A stretch of DNA of 64,000 bases from Streptococcus pseudoporcinus LQ 940-04 (GTDB lineage: Bacteria > Bacillota > Bacilli > Lactobacillales > Streptococcaceae), in the NCBI RefSeq assembly GCF_000188035.1, contig NZ_AEUY02000005.1:1302001-1366000 (forward strand), in the 5' to 3' direction. Positions 18,644 to 27,892 of the stretch are shown piece by piece. Numbering within the stretch: the first letter of the stretch is position 1; each line of letters begins with the position of its first letter. The position numbers were made by a program, and so were the translations under genes. The notes beneath the pieces were generated by a model. The model made no database searches. It was given only the letters and a program-made list of their open reading frames with translations, and was not told where the DNA came from.

Positions 18644-19459
18644 TTAAAAAACACGGTAGACATAAGGATTATCTGGTTTACTGCTTTCCTTAATATCTTG
18701 GATATGTAAAACCGGTAAGGTTTGTTCTAAATCTTTATTATATTCTGTCTTAATCCGTCCCTTAACTGTTAACCAGGTATTGTTTGGATAGGAAACCTGA
18801 TTACCAGTGGTTAATAAACCGTAGACGCCAGAGTCAGCAATACAGTGGATAATGCCAAAACGAAACAGAAATTGAGAGTTATCATGTCCAGGTTCATTAT
18901 AAACAAATCCTGTATACTGGATATCACGATTGGTGAATTCATCAGGGTAAAGGTAAATCAGCTCCATCACTTCCATATAGTTCTCAGTTGTAATAGTCAG
19001 AGCTTTATCACCCTGATATTTTTTCAGTTCTCTACGCATTTCTCTTTGGTAGGCTGATTTTGTGAAATAAAGACTCGTATCAGGTTTTAAATATTGAATA
19101 GTGGTGCCGTCCTCACTGACTCCAGTTTTACTGGCGCCAGCTGCGAGAGGAAATGTGTACCCCTTAGCAGAAACCGTTGTAGAATCTAGACTGACCGTCG
19201 GAATCAGTAAACCAACCAGCACAGGAATCAGTAAGATTATCGGGCTTGTGAGGATAGCTAGTCTTCCTTTTAAATGACTTTCTGTTTTAATGTTTTTCAT
19301 CCAAGTATAGAGTTGAACCAGAGCTAACAAAAAGGATAAAGCCATTGAAATATAGGCGAGATAGGAGTAGTGAGTATTAATGTATTGATCAAGCTTGCCA
19401 GAAAGCTCCAAGTACATGGTCAATTCAAAGTAAGCAACCAAGATTAAAAAACGAATCAT
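18644..19459 (-). CDS. TIGR03943/DUF1980 family membrane protein, 271 aa
   Basis: Partner of the adjacent DUF318 permease. Two or three N-terminal transmembrane helices (about 1-20, 30-50, 70-95) are followed by an extracytoplasmic domain with YPDEFTNRDIQYTGFVYNEPG and FRFGIIHCIADSGVYGLL, typical of the family. The start MIRFLIL at 19459 is chosen because GGGGGTGAT precedes it; it overlaps the permease stop codon as ATGA. The pair is widespread in Firmicutes; B. subtilis relatives are YcgQ/YcgR. Transport function is unproven, although a link to metal handling is often suggested. Confidence 0.88.
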   Translation of the reverse strand: MIRFLILVAYFELTMYLELSGKLDQYINTHYSYLAYISMALSFLLALVQLYTWMKNIKTESHLKGRLAILTSPIILLIPVLVGLLIPTVSLDSTTVSAKGYTFPLAAGASKTGVSEDGTTIQYLKPDTSLYFTKSAYQREMRRELKKYQGDKALTITTENYMEVMELIYLYPDEFTNRDIQYTGFVYNEPGHDNSQFLFRFGIIHCIADSGVYGLLTTGNQVSYPNNTWLTVKGRIKTEYNKDLEQTLPVLHIQDIKESSKPDNPYVYRVF

Positions 19460-20364
19460 CCAATCACCCCCACAAGTAAGCAATAAAGCGCAATGACAGC
19501 GACTGAGACGCTAATAAATTGAACAATAAATTTCCCCTTAAAAGCTTTTATCATCATCATTAAATTTTTAATATCCACCATTGGTCCAATTAATAGGAAG
19601 GCAAGCACTGGAGCTAGGCCAAAAGTTGATAATAAACTAGCTCCTATAAAGGCATCAGCTTCTGAACATAAGGACAAGATAAAGGCTAATACCATCATCA
19701 CTAAAATGGCTGTTAAGGGATTATGGCCGACACTTGTCAGTATTTTAGTGGGCACATATATTTGCATGGCAGAGGCAGTCAGTGTCCCAAAAACTAAATA
19801 ACGTCCCGTATCAAAAAATTCATCAATCGCATGAACCAAGGCTAAATAAATTCTTCTAGGCCACTTTTCACCCCTATAATTATGGATATGAATATCGTTT
19901 TCAGTACCTTTTAGGATATCATCATCAACTACAAATGCCAACATAATACCCAATGCAACAGCAACGATAATTGCTCCTAGTAAGCGTAAGGCTAAAAACC
20001 GCAAGGAATTCCCAAAAGCCGAATAAGTTGCAAATAGAACAATCGGGTTAATAATCGGAGCTGTCGCTAAAAAGGGAACCGCAGTGTAGCTTGGTACCTT
20101 CTTCTGTAAGAATCTATTAATAATAGGGATAATACCACATTCGCAGGAAGGAAAGACAAAACCAATGAAAGTCCCAAAAAGAATCCGGGGAAATTTAGAT
20201 TTGGGTAAGTATTTCTGAACGATATCAGGTGTGACAAAAACTTCAATACAGCCAGAAAGGATGGTCCCTAGTAGGACAAATGGTAAAGCTTCAATAATAA
20301 TAGATAAAAAGATAGCAAACCATTGGAGCATACTTGGAGGTAAGTTAGAAAATAGGTTTAACAT
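19456..20364 (-). CDS. Permease, DUF318/YraQ-YcgR family, 302 aa
   Basis: Eight or so hydrophobic segments with the family motif FPSCECGIIPI (about residue 72, an intramembrane cysteine pair) and the second repeat LSLCSEADAFIGAS. Relatives include ArsP-type efflux permeases; the CEC motif suggests a soft metal, metalloid or thiol-reactive ligand. A GGAGG ribosome site precedes ATG 20364. It lies between a 53-aa conserved protein and the DUF1980 partner, all on the minus strand. Confidence 0.9.
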   Translation of the reverse strand: MLNLFSNLPPSMLQWFAIFLSIIIEALPFVLLGTILSGCIEVFVTPDIVQKYLPKSKFPRILFGTFIGFVFPSCECGIIPIINRFLQKKVPSYTAVPFLATAPIINPIVLFATYSAFGNSLRFLALRLLGAIIVAVALGIMLAFVVDDDILKGTENDIHIHNYRGEKWPRRIYLALVHAIDEFFDTGRYLVFGTLTASAMQIYVPTKILTSVGHNPLTAILVMMVLAFILSLCSEADAFIGASLLSTFGLAPVLAFLLIGPMVDIKNLMMMIKAFKGKFIVQFISVSVAVIALYCLLVGVIG

Positions 20365-20412
20365 GATATCCCTCCGTCAAGCTGCCAGTAAAAGTGATCA
20401 AGTTGAAGCAAC

Positions 20413-20574
20413 CTAATCATTCTTTTTGTCCTTTTCAGTCGACTCATCTTTAGCTAGTGGCTCAATCAGTTTGCCTTCAGCATCAAGGTCAATTGGTTTA
20501 TCAAAACTAGGTATGGAGGCAAATCCAGCCATCATTTTCTCAAGGTCATCATTTCTTTTATGGGTAATTGCCAT
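20413..20574 (-). CDS. Small conserved streptococcal protein (SPJ_0845-like), 53 aa
   Basis: Reading frame MAITHKRNDDLEKMM...STEKDKKND with GGTGA upstream of its ATG. The start THKRNDDLEKMMAGFASIPS and the acidic, lysine-rich tail resemble the small SPJ_0845-type proteins seen widely in streptococci. It is the first gene of the operon with the DUF318 permease 48 bp downstream. A TATAAT (20606-20611, minus strand) lies 32 bp upstream. Function unknown; no membrane segment. Confidence 0.75.
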   Translation of the reverse strand: MAITHKRNDDLEKMMAGFASIPSFDKPIDLDAEGKLIEPLAKDESTEKDKKND

Positions 20575-20767
20575 AAGGTCACCAACTTTCTTTCAAGATA
20601 CCTCTATTATACTATCATTTAATAAGAAATGAAAAGAATTAACCAAAAGTCCTTTCGAATGAAACTAAAAAATCATAGGATAGTAGAGAAAAAGCAACTT
20701 TTTATAAGTTAAATGATCGCAGATAGAGTATACTTATAGTAAATAAAAAATAGGATTTGCTCACTGA

Positions 20768-20944
20768 GCCTTTTCATTAGGTTCTAAAGATGCAGTTGAT
20801 GAGTGTCTATACTACATGGAGAATCAAGTTTTTTCAATTCTAAAGGGTCTTCGAATTACAGATCATGACCCCTATGAAGCTGTTAGTCATGATTTAGAAG
20901 GCAATATCATTGAACTGACCATTTGGTGTGATCTTATCTCATAA
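20768..20944 (+). pseudogene. Possible C-terminal gene remnant
   Basis: An open frame with no proper start reads FSLGSKDAVDECLYYMENQ... to ...NIIELTIWCDLIS and stops at 20944. The composition is protein-like, but it opens directly after a stop codon, and the only internal ATG (20816) gives 42 aa without a ribosome site. It looks like the end of a deleted gene. I do not recognise the family. Nothing else is visible in 20612-21002 apart from A/T-rich sequence. Confidence 0.35.
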
Positions 20945-21002
20945 TTGAAAGCTGTTTATTTTTCTTAGAATAAAGAGAGAGTAACTGAATAAAGGAATTA
21001 TT

Positions 21003-21485
21003 ATGACTACAAGCGAAGAAATTATTCATTCATTAGGATTAAAAGCTCACCCAGAAGGAGGTTATTTTAGGCAAATGGAAAAATCCTCCAATCATTTTTT
21101 AATGGAGGGTAAGTGTAAATCTCTCTATACTAGCATTTATTTTTTATTAGAAAAGGGAAATCCTTCGCGTTTTCACCGTCTTACCTCAGATGAAATGTGG
21201 TATTTTCATCTAGGACAGCCATTAACGATCCATCTTTTATACCCTGATGGGCTCTATAAAAAGGTGGTTCTTGGCCCTGACCTCAAAAAGGGTCAGTGCT
21301 TACAATTTCGAGTTCCGAAAGGCATCATATTTGGCTCAACAGTTGAACAAGATTACGCCTTGGTTTCCTGTATGGTTGCTCCAGGATTTGAATTTTCTGA
21401 TTTTGAACTTTTGAGCCAAGATAGCCTATTAAAGGACTATCCAGAACAAGAGGAGATCATTAAAAGGTTAACCTTGAGTAAGTAA
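21003..21485 (+). CDS. Cupin, DUF985 family, 160 aa
   Basis: Small beta-barrel protein of the DUF985/RmlC-like cupin superfamily. Landmarks are LGLKAHPEGGYFRQ at the N-terminus, TSIYFLL, SRFHRLTSDEMWYFHLG (cupin motif 1 with metal-binding His and Glu), and a C-terminal VAPGFEFSDFEL. Length normal. Enzymatic role unknown in this family. It lies upstream of pnpR with its own short leader; an independent promoter drives pnpR. Confidence 0.88.
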   Translation: MTTSEEIIHSLGLKAHPEGGYFRQMEKSSNHFLMEGKCKSLYTSIYFLLEKGNPSRFHRLTSDEMWYFHLGQPLTIHLLYPDGLYKKVVLGPDLKKGQCLQFRVPKGIIFGSTVEQDYALVSCMVAPGFEFSDFELLSQDSLLKDYPEQEEIIKRLTLSK

Positions 21486-21535
21486 ATTGATTCGTGAAGT
21501 CGGACGGCTCTTTGAAAAGTTATTTCTTTAAATTG

Positions 21536-21544
21536 TGTTATAAT
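21536..21544 (+). promoter_or_regulatory. Extended -10 promoter of pnpRS
   Basis: TGT followed by TATAAT (21539-21544), 20 bp upstream of the pnpR ATG, with TAGGAG as ribosome site. The -35 is poor, as is common with extended -10 promoters. Confidence 0.6.
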
Positions 21545-21564
21545 GGCTTTTATAGGAGTATGCG

Positions 21565-22293
21565 ATGAAAAAGCAAGTATTATTAGTTGATGATGAAGAA
21601 CATATTTTACGGCTATTAGATTACCATTTACACAAAGAAGGCTATGAAACAGAATTAGCTGAGGATGGCCGCACAGCTTTAAAACTAGCGGTGTCAGAAC
21701 ATTATGATTTTATATTACTTGATATCATGTTACCCCAGTTAGACGGTATTGAAGTTTGTAAGCGAATCAGAGCTAAAGGGATTGAGACACCAATTATGAT
21801 GGTCTCAGCTAAGAGTGACGAATTTGATAAGGTGCTTGCTCTAGAGTTGGGTGCTGATGATTATATGACCAAGCCGTTTAGTCCAAGGGAGCTTATGGCC
21901 CGTGTGAAAGCTATCTTACGTCGAACGGATAAGGAAGACAATCGTCAAAATGATAGGGAGAGATTTGCAGAAGAGTCGTGGATAATTAACGATTTCCTTA
22001 TTTATCCTGAACGTCATGAAGTCTATAAAGATAAGATTCTTTTAAATTTGACACCTAAAGAATTTGAATTGCTCCTTTATCTGGTAAAGCACCCAAACAT
22101 GACTTTAACGCGAGAAAGATTATTGGAACGTATTTGGGGTTACGATTTTGGTCAAGAGACGCGGCTAGTAGATGTGCATATCGGTAAATTACGAGAAAAG
22201 ATAGAAGATGATCCCAAAAATCCAAAATGTATCAAAACCATTCGTGGTTATGGCTATCAATTTAAGGAGAAGCAGGATGAAGAAAAATCTTAA
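21565..22293 (+). CDS. pnpR: Phosphate-responsive response regulator PnpR (PhoP/PhoB type), 242 aa
   Basis: OmpR/PhoB-family regulator. The receiver domain has DDEEH, phosphoacceptor Asp53 (FILLDIMLP), SAKSDEFDKV and KPF; the C-terminal winged helix has LTPKEFELLLYL and the RGYGYQF wing. The location directly before the pst operon identifies it as the phosphate-starvation regulator rather than another OmpR paralogue. It overlaps the kinase gene by 17 bp. Confidence 0.93.
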   Translation: MKKQVLLVDDEEHILRLLDYHLHKEGYETELAEDGRTALKLAVSEHYDFILLDIMLPQLDGIEVCKRIRAKGIETPIMMVSAKSDEFDKVLALELGADDYMTKPFSPRELMARVKAILRRTDKEDNRQNDRERFAEESWIINDFLIYPERHEVYKDKILLNLTPKEFELLLYLVKHPNMTLTRERLLERIWGYDFGQETRLVDVHIGKLREKIEDDPKNPKCIKTIRGYGYQFKEKQDEEKS

Positions 22294-23611
22294 ATGCCTA
22301 AAGGTCATACTAGGCCTAAGCTTATTCTGTCTTTTTCTTTCTCTCTTTACTAGTAAGGGGCAGTTAGGATTGCAGCTAGTGAGTGCTTGCTTATTACTTT
22401 TCTGTTTTCTTCCAGTAAAGGCGCTAATTGATTGGGAAAAGCAATTCCAAATACTGGAAACAGGACAATTGGTTACTCCAGACAGTTTTTTTCCTGAAAG
22501 CCAAGCAGATTTGAAGGCTGTCTTTCTTAGCTATCAAAAGATACAGAACCAATTGCAGGCTTATAAGGATGAAAATACACGCTTGTCTGGAAATTTAGAA
22601 GCACTCACTTCACATCTAACAATGGGAATGTTATTGGTTACGAAAGAAAAAGCAATTGTTTTGCATAGTAACTCTTTACCACATTTCTTTCCTGATACCA
22701 AAGTAAGCTTTGAGCGTATTGAAGATATTGCAAGGACAGATATTAAAGCGACCATAGCAGAGGCTTTTGATACTAAACAAACAATTAAGAAAGAGTTAAG
22801 CGGTTTTCACGATGGTGATTTAATTCTAGAAGTCACTGCAGTCCCCATTGCAAATCAAGAGGGTGATATTGTTCAAGTCTTAGTTTTATTATATGATCTA
22901 ACAACTATCCGTTCTTACGAAAAATTAAATATGGACTTCGTCTCTAATGCTTCTCATGAGTTGCGAACTCCCGTTACTTCTATCAGAGGTTTCGCTGAAA
23001 CTATCAAGCAAATGTCTGAAGATGACATCGAATTAAAAGAGGAATTTTTAGACATTATCTACAAAGAAAGTCTTCGCTTAGAACATATCGTGGAACATAT
23101 GTTAGCCTTATCAAAGGTTAAAAATACCCAGTTACAAAAAACACAATTTTCAATTAATGACTTTTTACATGATATTGGTAATAGTATGAAACATCAACTG
23201 GATCAAAAAAAGCAAAGTTTAGCTTTTGAATTAACTCAAGATTTCGCGGTTGAGACTGATAAGTACCTCTTATCACAAGTTCTCCTTAATTTGTTATCCA
23301 ATGCTATTCGCTATACAGATGAAGGTGGGAAAATTACCTTATCCACAGTTTTTGATGAGCAAAAGCTTAAAATAAGTGTCAGTGATACTGGTATTGGTAT
23401 CAGACAAATGGAGCTGGAACGTATTTTTGAACGTTTTTATCGCGTTAATAAAGGAAGAAGTCGTCAGAGTGGAGGGACTGGCCTAGGGCTTTCAATTGTC
23501 AAAGAACTGATCCAGCTTTTAGGAGGAACAGTTACTGTAAGAAGCCAGCTTGGAGAGGGAAGTCAGTTTACCATAAGTTTGCCATATTATTTAATCGAAG
23601 AAGTCGAGTAA
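22277..23611 (+). CDS. pnpS: Sensor histidine kinase PnpS (PhoR type), 444 aa
   Basis: Start at ATG 22277 follows AAGGAG and gives an N-terminus with two close hydrophobic segments (about 5-50). A PAS-like region (about 95-215) precedes the HisKA box NASHELRTPVTS (His227) and the HATPase domain (NLLSNAIRYT, DTGIGI, GGTGLGLSI). PhoR-type kinases respond to the state of the Pst transporter and PhoU. A terminator separates it from pstS. Confidence 0.93.
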   Translation: MKKNLKCLKVILGLSLFCLFLSLFTSKGQLGLQLVSACLLLFCFLPVKALIDWEKQFQILETGQLVTPDSFFPESQADLKAVFLSYQKIQNQLQAYKDENTRLSGNLEALTSHLTMGMLLVTKEKAIVLHSNSLPHFFPDTKVSFERIEDIARTDIKATIAEAFDTKQTIKKELSGFHDGDLILEVTAVPIANQEGDIVQVLVLLYDLTTIRSYEKLNMDFVSNASHELRTPVTSIRGFAETIKQMSEDDIELKEEFLDIIYKESLRLEHIVEHMLALSKVKNTQLQKTQFSINDFLHDIGNSMKHQLDQKKQSLAFELTQDFAVETDKYLLSQVLLNLLSNAIRYTDEGGKITLSTVFDEQKLKISVSDTGIGIRQMELERIFERFYRVNKGRSRQSGGTGLGLSIVKELIQLLGGTVTVRSQLGEGSQFTISLPYYLIEEVE

Positions 23612-23616
23612 TGAAG

Positions 23617-23642
23617 AAGAGTTTATTGAAACTCTTTTTTTT
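23617..23642 (+). terminator. Terminator after pnpS
   Basis: AAGAGTTT (23617-23624) pairs with AAACTCTT (23629-23636), followed by T residues. Confidence 0.75.
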
Positions 23643-23663
23643 AATGTTCTTTGGTATAAGTTT

Positions 23664-23721
23664 TACGAAATCTTTACACTAATCACTACGAAATCTTTAC
23701 AAATACTTGCTAGACTATAAG
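23664..23721 (+). promoter_or_regulatory. Tandem Pho-box-like repeats and pst promoter
   Basis: The 15-mer TACGAAATCTTTACA occurs twice, at 23664-23678 and 23687-23701, with a 23-bp period. A TATAAG -10 (23716-23721) lies 14 bp after the second copy, which takes the place of a -35. This is the usual layout of a promoter activated by a PhoP/PnpR-type regulator. Confidence 0.7.
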
Positions 23722-23770
23722 TGTAGGAAATCTACAGAAAAACTTTATCAAATATAAAAAGGTGATGATT

Positions 23771-24649
23771 ATGAAAATGAAAAAAATGCTTACCTTAGCA
23801 GTTCTTGGTTTATCAGGTTTAGGACTTGCAGCTTGTGGTAATAATGCAGCTAACTCAGCTTCTTCTAAGAATGGTAGTAAGATTGAAGTTATCACACGTG
23901 AAAATGGATCAGGAACACGTGGAGCATTTACTGAAATTACTGGAATATTGAAAAAAAATAGTGGTAAAGAAGTAGATAATACCTCCAAGTCTGCCGTGGT
24001 TCAAAATAGTACAGAAGGTGTTATTTCGGCAGTTTCTGGAAATGCTAACGCCATTGGTTATATTTCACTAGGGTCACTTAATAAAAGTGTTAAAGCCCTA
24101 AAAGTTGATGGTGTTGAGGCAAGTGCAAAAACAGTCTTAGATGGAGATTATCCATTACAGCGACCATTCAATATTGTTTTTAATGATAGCCTTTCAAGTC
24201 TTGGAAAAGATTTCATCACATTTATTCACTCGAAACAAGGTCAAAAAGTTGTTACTAATCATAAATTTGTTGAAGCAAAAACGGAAACAAAAGAATATAC
24301 CTCGCAAAAAATGTCTGGTAAATTGTCAGTGGTCGGTTCAACATCAGTTGCTCCATTAATGGAAAAACTAGCTGAAGCCTATAAAAAAGAAAATCCGGAA
24401 GTCACAATCGACATTACCTCAAATGGCTCATCTGCAGGGATCACAGCTGCTACTGAAAAGACGGCTGATATAGGTATGGTATCTCGTGAGTTAACACCCG
24501 AAGAAGGTAAAAAACTTAAACATGACGCGATTGCACTCGATGGTATTGCCTTAGTTGTTCACAAAGACAATAAAGCAAAAGACATCAGCATGAAGACAAT
24601 CACCGATATCTTTACTGGTAAAGTGACTAGTTGGGATAAAGTCAAATAA
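23771..24649 (+). CDS. pstS: Phosphate-binding lipoprotein PstS (PstS2 type), 292 aa
   Basis: High-affinity phosphate-binding lipoprotein. The start at ATG 23771 follows AAAGGTGA. Lipobox LAAC (LGLAACGNN). The phosphate-loop blocks are ordered unlike E. coli PstS: ENGSGTRGAFTE comes first and GSTSVAPLMEKLAEAY with NGSSAGI last, a circularly permuted order also seen in pneumococcal PstS2. First gene of pstSCAB-phoU, behind the tandem repeats at 23664-23701. A hairpin separates it from pstC. Confidence 0.95.
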   Translation: MKMKKMLTLAVLGLSGLGLAACGNNAANSASSKNGSKIEVITRENGSGTRGAFTEITGILKKNSGKEVDNTSKSAVVQNSTEGVISAVSGNANAIGYISLGSLNKSVKALKVDGVEASAKTVLDGDYPLQRPFNIVFNDSLSSLGKDFITFIHSKQGQKVVTNHKFVEAKTETKEYTSQKMSGKLSVVGSTSVAPLMEKLAEAYKKENPEVTIDITSNGSSAGITAATEKTADIGMVSRELTPEEGKKLKHDAIALDGIALVVHKDNKAKDISMKTITDIFTGKVTSWDKVK

Positions 24650-24661
24650 GTCGATTGTTTT

Positions 24662-24690
24662 GTAAGGGGGGCTTGGATCTCCCTTACTTT
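24662..24690 (+). promoter_or_regulatory. Hairpin between pstS and pstC
   Basis: GTAAGGG (24662-24668) pairs with CCCTTAC (24681-24687), followed by TTTC. It is too T-poor for a full terminator. A partial terminator or mRNA-stabilising hairpin would raise PstS above the membrane subunits, as is common for binding-protein genes. Confidence 0.5.
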
Positions 24691-24712
24691 CATTGTTTAG
24701 AAAGGAAAGCAT

Positions 24713-25576
24713 GTGACAAAACAAGCTTTTAAAGAAGAATTTTTTAGAATCTTATTCTTCCTAAGTGCAGCAACTGCAGTTATTGCTATCTTGCTTATCT
24801 GTGTTTTCATTTTCATGAATGGCTTCCCATTTATTGGGAAATACGGAGCTAGCAATTTTTTATTTGGTAAAGAGTGGTCTCCCTCTAATAGTCCTGCAAG
24901 TTTTGGGATTTTGCCCATGATTTTGGGGTCTTTCTTCATTACTATTGGTGCCATTATTATTGGTGTTCCGACGGGAATTTTAACCTCTATTTTTATGGTA
25001 TATTATTGCCCTAACCAGTTGTATACCTTTTTAAAGTCCTCAGTTAACTTAATGGCAGCTATTCCTTCCATTGTTTATGGCTTTTTTGGCTTACAATTAT
25101 TAGTTCCTTGGATTAGAACTTTCGCTGGCAATGGGATGAGTGTTTTAACAGCTTCTATTCTATTAGGGATAATGATCTTACCAACTATTATTAGTTTGTC
25201 AGAATCAGCTATTCGTACTGTGCCAGTTACTTACTATTCTGGAAGTCTGGCACTTGGTGCAAGTCATGAAAGAACTATTTTTAGGGTAATCTTGCCAGCA
25301 GCAAAATCAGGGATTCTCTCAGCAATTATTTTAGGAATAGGTCGCGCTATTGGGGAGACAATGGCAGTTATTCTTGTTGCAGGTAATCAACCGATTATTC
25401 CAAGTGGGATTTTTGAAGGAACAAGAACAATGACCACAAATATTGTTTTAGAAATGGCCTATGCTTCTGGTCAACATAGAGAAGCCTTAATTGCCACCTC
25501 GGCAGTGCTCTTTATCTTTATTTTACTTATTAATGCCTGTTTCGCATACGTGAAAGGAAAATCAATTCATGAGTAA
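24713..25576 (+). CDS. pstC: Phosphate ABC transporter permease PstC, 287 aa
   Basis: Membrane subunit with about six helices, family motifs AAIPSIVYGFFGL and the cytoplasmic EAA loop SGSLALGASHERTIFRVILPAAK, then GIGRAIGETMAVIL. It begins at GTG (an ATG one frame off runs straight into a stop), with AAAGGAA upstream. It overlaps pstA by 8 bp, implying coupled translation of the two permeases. Confidence 0.94.
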   Translation: MTKQAFKEEFFRILFFLSAATAVIAILLICVFIFMNGFPFIGKYGASNFLFGKEWSPSNSPASFGILPMILGSFFITIGAIIIGVPTGILTSIFMVYYCPNQLYTFLKSSVNLMAAIPSIVYGFFGLQLLVPWIRTFAGNGMSVLTASILLGIMILPTIISLSESAIRTVPVTYYSGSLALGASHERTIFRVILPAAKSGILSAIILGIGRAIGETMAVILVAGNQPIIPSGIFEGTRTMTTNIVLEMAYASGQHREALIATSAVLFIFILLINACFAYVKGKSIHE

Positions 25577-26384
25577 ATATCTTTTAAAAGGATTGGTTTA
25601 TCTTTTTACCATCCTCACTTTTGGCTCACTCTTTCTGATTATTGGCTTTATTTTACTAAACGGTTTACCAAGTATTACACCTAAATTATTTGAATGGACC
25701 TATACATCTGATAATGTTTCCTTAATGCCAGCTATTGTGTCAACACTTGTTTTAGTTTTTGGTTCCCTTTTAGTTGCCTTGCCAATTGGTGTTTTTGCTG
25801 GATTTTATCTAGTTGAATATGCAAAAAAAGGATCTATTTGGGTTAACATTATTCGGATTGCCGCTGACACACTTTCAGGAATTCCGTCAATTGTATTTGG
25901 ACTCTTTGGCATGCTTTTCTTTGTAATCTTTCTCGGTTTCCAATATTCACTGCTATCTGGTATTTTGACTTCTGTTATCATGGTTTTACCAGTAATTATT
26001 CGGGCAACAGAGGAAGCCCTACTAGCAGTTAATGATAGTATGCGCCAAGCAAGTTATGGCCTCGGTGCAGGTAAATTACGAACAGTATTTAAAATCGTCC
26101 TTCCTGTGGCCATGCCAGGAATTCTTGCGGGGGTTATTCTAGCAATTGGTCGTATTGTGGGAGAAACAGCAGCCCTTATGTATACCTTAGGGACTTCTAC
26201 TAACACACCGACTAGTCTTATGGCTTCTGGTCGTTCATTAGCCCTGCACATGTATATGCTGTCAAGTGAGGGCTTACATGTGAAAGAAGCTTATGCTACA
26301 GGGGTTATCTTAATTATCATTGTCTTAATAATTAATACTATTTCGAGTTTATTGTCTCGTTATCTTGTGAAAGGAGCATCCTAA
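25569..26384 (+). CDS. pstA: Phosphate ABC transporter permease PstA, 271 aa
   Basis: Second Pst permease, about six helices. Motifs [15 protein letters not shown] and [24 protein letters not shown] (EAA loop) and [12 protein letters not shown] are typical. The start overlaps pstC; pstB follows after 2 bp. Forms a heterodimer with PstC in the membrane. Confidence 0.94.
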   Translation: MSKYLLKGLVYLFTILTFGSLFLIIGFILLNGLPSITPKLFEWTYTSDNVSLMPAIVSTLVLVFGSLLVALPIGVFAGFYLVEYAKKGSIWVNIIRIAADTLSGIPSIVFGLFGMLFFVIFLGFQYSLLSGILTSVIMVLPVIIRATEEALLAVNDSMRQASYGLGAGKLRTVFKIVLPVAMPGILAGVILAIGRIVGETAALMYTLGTSTNTPTSLMASGRSLALHMYMLSSEGLHVKEAYATGVILIIIVLIINTISSLLSRYLVKGAS

Positions 26385-26386
26385 GT

Positions 26387-27139
26387 ATGGGAACTTTTTC
26401 CGTAAAAAATTTAGATTTATACTATGGGGGTTTTAAAGCCCTTAAAAATATTTCGATTGAGCTTCCTCAAGGAGAAATCACTGCCTTAATAGGACCTTCT
26501 GGCTGTGGCAAATCAACCTTCTTAAAAACATTGAATCGGATGAATGATTTAGTAGCAGGTTGCCATATTGAAGGTCAAGTTACTCTTGACGGAAAAGATA
26601 TTTATGACAAAGATATGAACCTCAACACCCTTCGAAAACGTGTTGGTATGGTTTTTCAACAGCCAAATCCCTTTGCGATGTCCATTTATGATAATGTAGC
26701 CTATGGTCCCAGAACCCATGGTATCAAAGATAAAGCGAGCCTAGATGCCCTCGTTGAAAAATCATTAAAAGGAGCTGCTATCTGGGATGAAGTTAAAGAT
26801 GACTTAAAGAAGAATGCCATGTCACTTTCTGGCGGACAACAACAACGGATTTGTATTGCAAGAGCATTAGCTGTAGAACCGGACGTCCTCCTTATGGATG
26901 AACCTACTTCAGCATTAGATCCCATTTCAACCCTAAAAATCGAAGATTTGGTTCAAAATTTGAAAAAGGATTACACCATCATTATTGTGACCCATAATAT
27001 GCAACAAGCTTCTCGTATCTCCGATAAAACAGCATTTTTCTTAACAGGAGAAGTTTGTGAATTTGGAGATACCCTTGATATTTTCACTAATCCTCAAGAT
27101 AAACGAACAGAAGACTACATTTCTGGACGCTTTGGATAG
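26387..27139 (+). CDS. pstB: Phosphate ABC transporter ATP-binding protein PstB, 250 aa
   Basis: Walker [11 protein letters not shown]-loop [17 protein letters not shown], signature [15 protein letters not shown], Walker [13 protein letters not shown] and H-loop VTHNMQQA, all of PstB type. Many streptococcal pst operons carry two tandem pstB genes; here there is only one, directly followed by phoU. Complete length. Confidence 0.95.
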   Translation: MGTFSVKNLDLYYGGFKALKNISIELPQGEITALIGPSGCGKSTFLKTLNRMNDLVAGCHIEGQVTLDGKDIYDKDMNLNTLRKRVGMVFQQPNPFAMSIYDNVAYGPRTHGIKDKASLDALVEKSLKGAAIWDEVKDDLKKNAMSLSGGQQQRICIARALAVEPDVLLMDEPTSALDPISTLKIEDLVQNLKKDYTIIIVTHNMQQASRISDKTAFFLTGEVCEFGDTLDIFTNPQDKRTEDYISGRFG

Positions 27140-27153
27140 AGAAAGGACATACC

Positions 27154-27807
27154 ATGAGAGATCAATTTGAGTTAGAATTACAAGAGCTAGAGCAACTTTT
27201 TTTGGAAATGGGAACAGCCGTCCTAGAGTCAGCTTCAAAAGCCTTACTTGCATTAGCTGCTAAAGATACAACCATGGCGGAGCTGATTATAAAAGAAGAC
27301 AAGTTGATTAACCAAGCACAGTTGAAGATAGAATTAGCTTGTGCTCGCCTCTTAGCTCTGCAACAACCACAAGTGACAGATTTACGGTTTGTCTTAACGA
27401 TTATGTCAGCTTGCTCTGACTTAGAACGAATGGGTGACCATATGGCAGGAATCGCTAAAGCAGTTTTGAACTTAAAAGAATCAGATGCCTTAGCTGTGAT
27501 AGAAGAGCGCATCCATGAAGCTGGCCAGAAAGCTCTTAAGATGATGTCAGATTTACTAATAGTCTTTCCCAGTCATGATGCAGATAAGGCCGTTGCCATT
27601 GCTAATCAAGACCAGGCTATTGACAACTTGTACTACGCCATCTCACGAGAAATACTGACGGTCATGAAAGAACAAGAAACTTCCATTCGAAATGGAGCGC
27701 AATACCTCTATATGATTGGGCATGTGGAACGTTTTTCGGACTATATTTCTAATATTTGTGAACGTCTCGTCTACCTTGAAACAGGAGAGCTTGTTGAATT
27801 AAACTAA
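27154..27807 (+). CDS. phoU: Phosphate transport regulator PhoU, 217 aa
   Basis: Cytoplasmic all-helical protein of two PhoU repeats (about 5-100 and 115-205). The conserved ends of helices read TDLRFVLTIMSACSDLERMGDHM in the first repeat and IRNGAQYLYMIGHVERFSDYISNI in the second. It relays transporter state to the PnpRS kinase. Last gene of the operon; terminator at 27838-27868. Confidence 0.94.
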   Translation: MRDQFELELQELEQLFLEMGTAVLESASKALLALAAKDTTMAELIIKEDKLINQAQLKIELACARLLALQQPQVTDLRFVLTIMSACSDLERMGDHMAGIAKAVLNLKESDALAVIEERIHEAGQKALKMMSDLLIVFPSHDADKAVAIANQDQAIDNLYYAISREILTVMKEQETSIRNGAQYLYMIGHVERFSDYISNICERLVYLETGELVELN

Positions 27808-27837
27808 TAAGGGACGCTGAAGGTGTCTTAGATTGAA

Positions 27838-27868
27838 GAAAAGCCTGATTTCATTAACAGGTTTTTTT
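27838..27868 (+). terminator. Terminator of the pst operon
   Basis: AAGCCTG (27841-27847) pairs with CAGGTTT (27858 onward), followed by T7. Confidence 0.75.
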
Positions 27869-27892
27869 GGTGAAAGCATAATTAGGTAGCTG

